From assembly GCA_000814665.1 (NCBI GenBank), contig JWIH01000019.1, forward strand, positions 156,436 to 220,435: a stretch of DNA of 64,000 bases, written 5' to 3'. The first letter of the stretch is position 1, and each line of letters begins with the position of its first letter. The notes beneath the pieces are model-generated. The model had not been told where the DNA came from and did not search any database. It saw only the letters and a program-made list of their open reading frames with translations. This stretch comes from Pseudoalteromonas flavipulchra NCIMB 2033 = ATCC BAA-314 (GTDB taxonomy: Bacteria; Pseudomonadota; Gammaproteobacteria; Enterobacterales; Alteromonadaceae). The translations under genes and the position numbers were made by a program. Shown piece after piece: positions 57,723 through 64,000 of this stretch.

Positions 57723-57802
57723 GCTTTGGGCTGTACATTTAGCAAACTATACAGTAGGGTAAAATAGTCTATTAAGACATTCTTATTTCAAAGGAAAATA
57801 AT

Positions 57803-58003
57803 ATGAAACTTACCCTAGCAAAGAAAAAACTAAAACAATTAGACTATCAACAAAGTCAACTTGCCGTAAAACTCACACCGCAAGCAGCCGGTGGTAGAGG
57901 ACCAGAAACCGGCGTTATGTGCGAAACGACTAATAACGATTACTGGTGTCAACGTCCAAGTTCACCGGCTGTTACCTGCAGCGTAATGGAGCGCTGTTTA
58001 TAA
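57803..58003 (+). CDS. GG-leader peptide precursor, lanthipeptide/bacteriocin-like (peptide 2)
   Basis: A 66-aa gene with ribosome site AAGGAAAA before ATG. The leader of 31 residues (MKLTLAKKKLKQL...) ends in KLTPQAAGG, identical over LTPQAAGG to the peptide gene at 14327-14503. The 35-residue core starts RGPETGVMCE and has four Cys (VMCE, YWCQ, VTCS, ERCL), several Ser/Thr and a penultimate Cys. The core is unrelated to that of peptide 1, so the leader is the conserved part, as expected for precursors handled by a common exporter or modifying enzyme. Neither is encoded nearby. The flanking genes (GH97 and chitinase) give no hint of function. Confidence 0.78.
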   Translation: MKLTLAKKKLKQLDYQQSQLAVKLTPQAAGGRGPETGVMCETTNNDYWCQRPSSPAVTCSVMERCL

Positions 58004-58128
58004 GCATTTCCCACCATATATAGGCTAGATATTATAAAAATATGTAGTTAGCCTATTTCTCAGTCAAACTCTCTATATGCTCAACAGCCAGCTTTCACTC
58101 GCCGCCGAGCTGAGTTATAAGTAATAGT

Positions 58129-59541
58129 TTACTGACATTGATAGCTTGGTGTTACACCATTAGCAACTTCCCATTTCGCCGTTAATAGCGACGCAGGGCC
58201 ATTACTGTCATGGGATAGCTCCCAATTCATAATGCCACCGGCATTGAGCTTAGCGTACTGCGTTTTTGCGCGGATCGTCGGGATACCATTGTAGTAGCTG
58301 CTACCATCACTATCGCGACAGGCATTGGCAGGGTTCTCTTGTAGTAAGGTGCGATACGCTTTCCAAGTAGGTCTTGCATAAAATGGTACGCCTAATACGG
58401 TTTTTTCTTTACTGAGCCCACGACCTTGCCAGTAAGCTATTGAGTCTTTGGCGTATTGCATAGAAGCATGATCAGTATTGTTCGCGTCGTACGCCATCAA
58501 ATTTAAAAAGTCGATATCTTGGAATACAGATTCCAACACGCCACCACCGGTATAGCCAAGCGCCACCACAGCTGCCGTCAAGAATTTACCTCTGGCGCGT
58601 AACTCAACGCTTAGTTCCTTCATCAGTAATGCATAGTTATTTGCCGAAGCACCGGGATCTGGATATTCCCAATCCATATCAACGCCATCTAGATTATGCT
58701 GCTCTACAAACGCAATGACCTCTTGCACGAAACGGGCTCTGCCTTGCTGTGAACTAGCGAATGTCTCAAATGCACTATCGTCGCCCCCGTTCCAGCCACC
58801 AATCGCGATCCCCACTTTCACATTGTTGGCATGAGCCGAATTTACTAGCGCTGTCATTTTGCTTAAATTTTCAAGCGGTCTCAGTGTGCCATCTGCATTG
58901 GGTAGTAAAAATGAGTAATTGATATGGGTGAGTTTATCAAACTGAATATCACTCACGGCTCCCTGCCAACTTGGGAAATAGCCGACAATTTTAAAATTAG
59001 GATCGCCAGGAGGAACCTCGTCAGACACGACACTGAAGTTCACCGCACTCGATACACCTCGTGCCCCAGACACATCAGTTGCATAGACAGTTAATGCGCG
59101 ATTACCTAGTCCTTGCGCTTGCCACATCACCTCATAAGGTACACTGTTGTCAGAGGCGACAAGCGTGCCATCGAGATAGAATTCAACACTATCGATTGCC
59201 GTGTTTTGCGGATGGCTTACCGCCGCCGCTAGGCTAACTGATGAACCCACTAACACTCGTGCGTTACTGCTTGGAGAGGTGACCGAAACTAAAGGCACAG
59301 GCGTTACCGGATCACAACTGCCATTGGCCTCCCAGACATCATAAGTATTGGAGTTTTGCGCTGGGTTTTGGTTTTGTGTCCACCATTTCGCGGTGTATTT
59401 AGCTGACTGATAGGTGACCGCGTCGCCACCTGTATATACCTGCTGTGATTGCCATTGTGTTAAGTTGCTACAGTCAACCGCCAGTGCAACTTCCATCGCG
59501 CCCAAGAGCGGAAGTGCAATTAATAAATTTGTATATTTCAT
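58129..59541 (-). CDS. Secreted GH18 chitinase with chitin-binding and Ig-like domains
   Basis: A 470-aa secreted enzyme. The signal peptide (LLIALPLLGAMEVALAVD) is followed by a CBM5/12-type chitin-binding module at residues ~23-76 (DCSNLTQWQSQQVYTGGDAVTYQSAKYTAKWWTQNQNP split over aromatic positions). An Ig-like domain (~84-172, SVEFYLDGTLVASDNSVPYEV, the Big_17 type) comes next. The GH18 barrel has FKIVGYFPSWQG, KVGIAIGGWNGG, the DxxDxDxE motif in LDGVDMDWEYPDPG (catalytic Glu), LNLMAYDANN and GGIMNWELSHD. It degrades chitin outside the cell and would release N-acetylglucosamine. Monocistronic. Confidence 0.95.
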   Translation of the reverse strand: MKYTNLLIALPLLGAMEVALAVDCSNLTQWQSQQVYTGGDAVTYQSAKYTAKWWTQNQNPAQNSNTYDVWEANGSCDPVTPVPLVSVTSPSSNARVLVGSSVSLAAAVSHPQNTAIDSVEFYLDGTLVASDNSVPYEVMWQAQGLGNRALTVYATDVSGARGVSSAVNFSVVSDEVPPGDPNFKIVGYFPSWQGAVSDIQFDKLTHINYSFLLPNADGTLRPLENLSKMTALVNSAHANNVKVGIAIGGWNGGDDSAFETFASSQQGRARFVQEVIAFVEQHNLDGVDMDWEYPDPGASANNYALLMKELSVELRARGKFLTAAVVALGYTGGGVLESVFQDIDFLNLMAYDANNTDHASMQYAKDSIAYWQGRGLSKEKTVLGVPFYARPTWKAYRTLLQENPANACRDSDGSSYYNGIPTIRAKTQYAKLNAGGIMNWELSHDSNGPASLLTAKWEVANGVTPSYQCQ

Positions 59542-59723
59542 TACCTTTTTCCATGTTGTATGTCGGCTAAAGCAAGTCGTGCCGAGTTTAAATAAATGTT
59601 AACTTGCGATTCTTAGCCTACCAGCATGGACAAATTTCGTACAACGCAACTCACTACGACCTTAGTCTAATGAAAATAGAAAATACTTCTCCTCTTTACG
59701 CCATTTATTCATCCGTGATTATG

Positions 59724-59939
59724 CTAGTTTATAAAATCTCCATACGATGATTTTTCTAACCAAGCTTTAAGCTGTGCCAGTAGCGGTGCATTTTGTTGCT
59801 CTCTCGCCACCGGCTTTTCTTGCAGGCTCACGGCCTTTGTTGCGTTTTCAACTCGGTATAGCTTTTGAGTATGATTAAGCATCCAACCTGCTTTTCCGGT
59901 TTTACCCCTTAGCCTGCATATCTGCGACTGCTTTCTCAC
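59724..59939 (-). pseudogene. IS66 transposase (TnpC) C-terminal remnant
   Basis: A 71-codon frame whose later part, MLNHTQKLYRVENATKAV ... NAPLLAQLKAWLEKS, matches the segment of IS66 TnpC in which a helical QKLYxVE stretch precedes a conserved PxLxxLKAWL. Family TnpC proteins are about 500 aa, so more than four-fifths is missing. It is a fragment of a decayed insertion sequence, not a functional gene. Confidence 0.65.
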
Positions 59940-59975
59940 GTGTGACCAACAACCAACAAAGGCGGCTGTTGCTTG

Positions 59976-60117
59976 CTACGCACGCAACTTAGTACGCTGA
60001 TTATAAAATGTCTTGGCGTTGATCTCGTGCTGCAGGAGAAATTCGGTGACGGATAGTGTGCTTTCTGCTTGTAGCTCTATTAGCAGCTGCTCTGCTTGAC
60101 GGTTTTGGTTTAGGCAT
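59976..60117 (-). pseudogene. IS66 accessory gene tnpA remnant, frameshifted
   Basis: From ATG 60117 the first codons read MPKP. After a four-T/A run at 60103-60106 the frame shifts by one, and the continuation NRQAEQLLIELQAEST / LSVTEFLLQHEINAKTFY / NQRTKLRA matches IS66 TnpA (the EFxxQHxxxxxTFYxxR motif). It stops after about 46 codons. A candidate IS66-type end, GTAAGC on the minus strand (60185-60197), is 3 bp from the hydroxylase stop. With the TnpC remnant downstream it marks an IS66 copy that has lost tnpB and most of tnpC. Confidence 0.6.
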
Positions 60118-60199
60118 TGTAAGCTCCAAATTGAGATTAGAGCGTTACTTTATGAGCCTGAAGCTTCAGCACTGGGTGTGGTTTGGGTGATGCTTACTT

Positions 60200-61222
60200 C
60201 TATATTATCCTTTGTTTAAGAAAAACACTGCCTTTCTTTAAACTAGTCAACTCTTTTTTAATATTGACACGTTTTAACCATCGATCATTACCGTCATACA
60301 AGGCATTAAAGCTGCACCGGCCATGTAATATTCTGTAATTATCGACAAAGGCAATATCGCCCGCCTTAAGTGCTAGTCCAAAAGTATTAACCTCTAGGTT
60401 GTCACAAAGGGAGTTAAGAGCACTGGCATACTCACCTTGAGCTTCATCCATAAAATAGCGATCAAGTCTGAGGAATGGTCTGCTCTTATCACCAAAGAAA
60501 GGAGCAAACTTGATCCCTTTGCTCATTTCTTCGTTAACTTTTTCTCGGGCTGCCTGTATTTCACCGTCATCAAAAAGACCGTTGTTATATTTTTCTAAAT
60601 GTGAGTTATCAGGACGAATGATATATTCCTGATGAAACAACAACTCCCTATGCTCAGCCGAAAGTGCATCCAACTTAGGTTTTGAGAAGGTCGTATTTAT
60701 TTCTTTAGGATTACGAATACACATTAATCCGATAAAATCAGCTCTATGTTCATGAAAGGCATCTTCTATATGCAAAGTAATGACTTCGTCAGATCCTGAG
60801 CTGATCTGTTCCTGCTCATGTCCCTTTATCGGAAAAATATCATGAACAAACCTGCCATCTTGCTGAGTTGCCCAACCAAAAACATCCCCAATCGCAGCGC
60901 TTAATAAACAAAAAAGAAAGCACTCTTTTTTAGTCGAGACGTTAGGGTTGGTTTCAAGATCTAGGGGGGTGAGTCCTACCTTTTCCTGATCAATGGGAAA
61001 GCCGGAAATTACAAAAATCTCCTCACCTGTCCTTTGCTTAAAAGGGATTAATGCTTCCAGCACCCTTCCCGGCAATTTTGTCGCCAACTGCTGTGATTGC
61101 TCAAGAAATCTCGGGTCGCTTTCATTCTCATATAAATTTTCAATTTGATAAAGCAAGGTCTCAATAGTATCTATTTCACTACTTGTTAAAGTCACAACTT
61201 TAACCATTTCTTCTTTGTACAT
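60200..61222 (-). CDS. Fe(II)/2-oxoglutarate amino-acid beta-hydroxylase (VioC/AsnO-like)
   Basis: A 340-aa clavaminate-synthase-like oxygenase. The iron HxE motif is in ITLHIEDAFHEHRADFIGLMCIRNP near residue 150, the distal His in FVDNYRILHGRCSF near residue 305, and the 2OG-binding Arg in DRWLKRVNI. FLRLDRYFMD and DAFHEHRAD fit the VioC/AsnO/KtzP group, which hydroxylates the beta-carbon of Arg, Asn or other residues for non-ribosomal peptides. It lies 4 bp downstream of an NRPS gene, so it should supply or modify a beta-hydroxy amino acid in that product. The substrate cannot be fixed from sequence. Confidence 0.88.
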   Translation of the reverse strand: MYKEEMVKVVTLTSSEIDTIETLLYQIENLYENESDPRFLEQSQQLATKLPGRVLEALIPFKQRTGEEIFVISGFPIDQEKVGLTPLDLETNPNVSTKKECFLFCLLSAAIGDVFGWATQQDGRFVHDIFPIKGHEQEQISSGSDEVITLHIEDAFHEHRADFIGLMCIRNPKEINTTFSKPKLDALSAEHRELLFHQEYIIRPDNSHLEKYNNGLFDDGEIQAAREKVNEEMSKGIKFAPFFGDKSRPFLRLDRYFMDEAQGEYASALNSLCDNLEVNTFGLALKAGDIAFVDNYRILHGRCSFNALYDGNDRWLKRVNIKKELTSLKKGSVFLKQRII

Positions 61223-61226
61223 ATTA

Positions 61227-64000
61227 TTAATCCATTATTCCAAGTTTGTCAGCTACAAATACATCGGCTAAATCAACCAGGTTTTCTAAAGCTTCGATAT
61301 ACAACTCCATCAGCAAATCAATCTTCTGGACATCGATTAATCCATCCCAGTAATTCACTTCAGAAATAGCTTTTGAACCATCAACATTTACAGAAGTAAA
61401 AAAATCTATAGCATGATGAAATTTGTCACTTGCGTACTCGACATTTACATGATTCCTTTTATGATTCTTATCACCCATTTTGGAATGGTGAAATTGTACA
61501 TAATTAAAACATGCGTATGCACTTCTATCTCTGATACTGTTTAAAGGAAACAAGGCATTGCCATTGCTCTCAACATCAATTAACTTCGTTTGCAATAACT
61601 CCAAGGCAGGCAAAAGTTCTTCTTTCCCCATAGCGCAGTGCATAGGTACAAAATTCCAAAACAACCCTAATGCATGTACAGGATCAGATAGTCTTTCCGA
61701 GCGGCCTGAGGTAACGACATCTATGGTGATGAGATTTTGCTTTAACAAAGCGCTTAAGGCTTTGTAATAAGAGAATAAGAACAGAGTTTTGAGCTGTTTG
61801 TTATAAGCTTGCGCGAAAGATTTTAGTTTACTGAATAATGGACTATCGATAACTAAGCGTTTCGAGCAATAGACCAGAGGCTCTCTCCCAAATGTTACTC
61901 TAGGCATAGTTTCGGCTTGTTCATGTTGACCTCGCCAAAACTCTTGCTTCGCTTTTGATTGTGACGCTTCGACCTCCAGAGCCACACGCTCTTTGAAAAC
62001 GTTGACAGCAGCATGCTGTAGTTGCAGCTTGTCACCGGTTTTTACCCTTTCATAACACTCAAACATCTCATTGATAAAACTGACAAAGCCCCAGCCATCA
62101 TCAATCGCATGATGTGTTGAAATTAAGAACTTCCAGTCACTGTTACTCACTTTAAAGAGCCGATAGCGTACCATCAAACCTTTACCGTCAAAGGTGTAAG
62201 GACGTTTAGCATCTTCGACAATAAAGTCATTCAAAAACGCTTTATGCTCATCTTGATTTTTTGATGTTAAATCGAATTTTTCGAGGGGAAGTTCGACATC
62301 ACGATGAACAAATTGTAGGTATTGCCTACTATCTTCACAATAGCTAAAAGTAGTTCTTAATATTGGATGCTTCTGCATCAGAAACGTCAATGAGATTGCA
62401 AGCGCCTCAGGGTTAAACTCAGGATCACTAAAAGAAAAAAGCTGCTGGGGGGCATATACGCCACCATATTTTACCCCTTCAATATGCTTCTCTATCATCA
62501 AAGACTGCATTTGCGTAGCTGGATAAACATCTTCTATCTCTGATGGGCAATCTGCCAGATAGTCCGATATTTTTCCTAACAGAGCAAGTGGCGCCGCATC
62601 GCCCTTTTTCCCCCGATCAGTCACATACGTTTGCAGGTGTTGCGCAAGTCCGCCAACGGTTTGATGGCGGAAAACATCTTGGGCACTAAAATGCATATCC
62701 ACTTTGGCCGCGGCATGCACTAATTGCACGACCCTCATGGAATCCCCCCCTAAGCTAAAGAAGTTATCCGTGATACCAAGCTCTTCAAGCCCCAACACTT
62801 CTTGCCAGATCCGGCATAAGGTTTTTTCTGTCTCTGTACTTGGTGCGACATGCTCATCTCTTAATAATATATTCTCCGGCGCCGGCAGCGCCTTACGGTC
62901 AACTGTGCCGTTGGCCGTCAACGGAAAAGACTCCAACACCACAAAGGCCGAAGGCACCATATAATCCGGCAGCCCCGCCCGCATATGCTCGGCAAGCGCC
63001 GCCAGCGAGCAGCTTTGCCCTGGTTCGAATAATAAATACCCCACCAGCCGTTTGTGCTGCCCCTCGTCCTGCCGCGCTAACACTAGCGCCGCTTTTACCG
63101 CTTCCAGTGCCAACAATCTGCCTTCGACTTCTTTTACCTCAACCCTGAAGCCACGGATTTTTACCTGCTCATCATCCCTGCCGACAAAATGTAGACTGCC
63201 GTCCGCCCGCCGCACCGCCTGATCGCCGGTGCGGTATAAACCTTGCCCCACTTCCTCTGTAAAAGGATGTGCCAAAAACTTCTCTGCCGTTAACCCCGCA
63301 CGTCCGGCATAACCTAATGCCAGTCCTTTACCGCCAACGCACAATTCCCCTGCAACACCATAAGGCTGCAATTGTTGTTGCTCGTTAAGCACATACAACC
63401 CGGTATTGGCCAGCGGCTGCCCCACTGGCACCGTGTCCACATCCGCTAACACCAGCTCCGTGGCACGGCAGTAACTGGCATCTATCACCGATTCTGTCTG
63501 TCCGTAAAGGTTAAAACATTCTGTATTTTCCCCGATAACCCTTTTTAAACGCCGCAGATCCCGTCCGTACCAGGCCTCACAGCCCACTGAAATATACGCC
63601 ATCGCATCCAGCTTTTGCCCGCTTTCAAGCAAATAATCCGTCAAAGCGCGGATCACCGCCGGAACAAAGTCGCCATAGGTGATCTCCCGGCTTTGGATCA
63701 TCTGATACAGCTTATCCGGCGAAAGTAGTACCTCTTTCGGGCAAATCTCCAGCCGTCCGCCGCAGCCGAGGGCTTTCATCATATCGCCAAGCAGGATATC
63801 GACTGACAGTCCCGCCATTTGTAATACCACAGGCGGACGCTTTTCCAAGTCAAACACCCGGTTCCAGCCATCCTGGCGCACAAGCATCGCCTGATGCTGC
63901 ACCATGATCCCCTTAGGTTGCCCGGTAGAGCCCGAGGTATAGATAACATACGCCAGGTGACGGGGCGCCAGTCCCAGCGAAGATACCGGCAGGTTATCCG
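61227..64000 (-). CDS. Non-ribosomal peptide synthetase, 3' part: A-T-C(terminal)
   Basis: The reading frame enters from the right edge (5' end missing). The visible order is adenylation domain (from [14 protein letters not shown] beyond the first visible Met, through NLYGQTESVIDAS, YRTGDQAV and the A10 Lys in LTANGTVDRKALP). A carrier domain with DNFFSLGGDSMRV follows, then a C-terminal condensation domain with HHAIDDGWGFV. No thioesterase or reductase follows, so release is by the terminal condensation domain or by a partner protein. By-eye pocket reading D-I-G-D-I-V-L-I-D-(K) has acidic residues suiting a basic substrate (Orn/Arg/Lys-like), which agrees with the VioC-like hydroxylase downstream. 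Base composition changes near 62870. Confidence 0.92.
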   Translation of the reverse strand, partial: DNLPVSSLGLAPRHLAYVIYTSGSTGQPKGIMVQHQAMLVRQDGWNRVFDLEKRPPVVLQMAGLSVDILLGDMMKALGCGGRLEICPKEVLLSPDKLYQMIQSREITYGDFVPAVIRALTDYLLESGQKLDAMAYISVGCEAWYGRDLRRLKRVIGENTECFNLYGQTESVIDASYCRATELVLADVDTVPVGQPLANTGLYVLNEQQQLQPYGVAGELCVGGKGLALGYAGRAGLTAEKFLAHPFTEEVGQGLYRTGDQAVRRADGSLHFVGRDDEQVKIRGFRVEVKEVEGRLLALEAVKAALVLARQDEGQHKRLVGYLLFEPGQSCSLAALAEHMRAGLPDYMVPSAFVVLESFPLTANGTVDRKALPAPENILLRDEHVAPSTETEKTLCRIWQEVLGLEELGITDNFFSLGGDSMRVVQLVHAAAKVDMHFSAQDVFRHQTVGGLAQHLQTYVTDRGKKGDAAPLALLGKISDYLADCPSEIEDVYPATQMQSLMIEKHIEGVKYGGVYAPQQLFSFSDPEFNPEALAISLTFLMQKHPILRTTFSYCEDSRQYLQFVHRDVELPLEKFDLTSKNQDEHKAFLNDFIVEDAKRPYTFDGKGLMVRYRLFKVSNSDWKFLISTHHAIDDGWGFVSFINEMFECYERVKTGDKLQLQHAAVNVFKERVALEVEASQSKAKQEFWRGQHEQAETMPRVTFGREPLVYCSKRLVIDSPLFSKLKSFAQAYNKQLKTLFLFSYYKALSALLKQNLITIDVVTSGRSERLSDPVHALGLFWNFVPMHCAMGKEELLPALELLQTKLIDVESNGNALFPLNSIRDRSAYACFNYVQFHHSKMGDKNHKRNHVNVEYASDKFHHAIDFFTSVNVDGSKAISEVNYWDGLIDVQKIDLLMELYIEALENLVDLADVFVADKLGIMD

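Noticed and set aside
59724-59939. Intact 71-aa hypothetical gene
   Set aside because: The sequence matches only a C-terminal segment of IS66 TnpC, next to a broken tnpA, so it is a remnant.

Overview
The window looks like chromosomal DNA of a marine gammaproteobacterium, most probably Pseudoalteromonas. The core genes (uvrD, tmcA, typA, glnA-ntrBC, acnB, leuABCD, fabR, sthA) have gammaproteobacterial form, codon use is moderately AT-rich, and there is a myxochelin/pseudochelin-type catechol siderophore locus, a product class known from the P. piscicida group. The genus and species are inferred, because no marker such as 16S is present. I saw no rRNA, tRNA or CRISPR array.

Layout. 0-6.5 kb: the tail of a CheV-like gene; an SOS-controlled uvrD overlapping tmcA, which overlaps a periplasmic binding protein; then a CheW protein split by a zinc-binding CZB domain. 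6.5-14.2 kb: typA, then the nitrogen-control block glnA / DUF4124 / ntrB-ntrC with a sigma-54 promoter and three NtrC boxes. 14.2-25.3 kb: a GG-leader peptide gene, a cNMP-binding protein, a PLP enzyme plus 2OG-Fe oxygenase pair, acnB, an OmpA-type protein, an ABC exporter, selO and tag. 25.4-43.4 kb: the siderophore locus. 43.4-54.8 kb: TerB, small envelope proteins, a palindromic repeat that supplies a stop codon, leuABCD with a complete leu attenuator, fabR/desaturase around a FabR operator, and sthA. 53.6-59.5 kb: a cupredoxin/porin pair, a GH97 glycosidase, a second GG-leader peptide and a GH18 chitinase. 59.7-64 kb: a decayed IS66 element beside the 3' end of an NRPS cluster that runs off the right edge.

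How the siderophore genes fit together. EntC, EntB and EntA make 2,3-dihydroxybenzoate. EntE loads it on the EntB carrier domain. The C-A-T-reductase NRPS MxcG condenses it with a basic amino acid (probably lysine) and releases it reductively. The MxcL aminotransferase converts the aldehyde to an amine, and the MxcM amidohydrolase can close the imidazoline ring of pseudochelin. A TonB receptor, a siderophore-interacting reductase, an MFS transporter and an AraC regulator complete the set.

The most interesting regulatory signal is a PvdS-like ECF sigma factor encoded divergently from entE behind a near-perfect Fur box. Exact PvdS-type promoters (CTAAAT, 16 bp, CGT, counting the spacer from TAAAT) lie upstream of both entC and the entE operon. 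A 12-bp identical motif also lies upstream of entE and of the TonB-receptor/AraC divergent region. This predicts a Fur - ECF sigma - AraC cascade for the pathway.

Other noteworthy items are two unlinked short peptides sharing the leader end LTPQAAGG before Cys-rich cores, and the NRPS fragment with a terminal condensation domain, a VioC/AsnO-like hydroxylase and a sharp GC change inside the NRPS gene.
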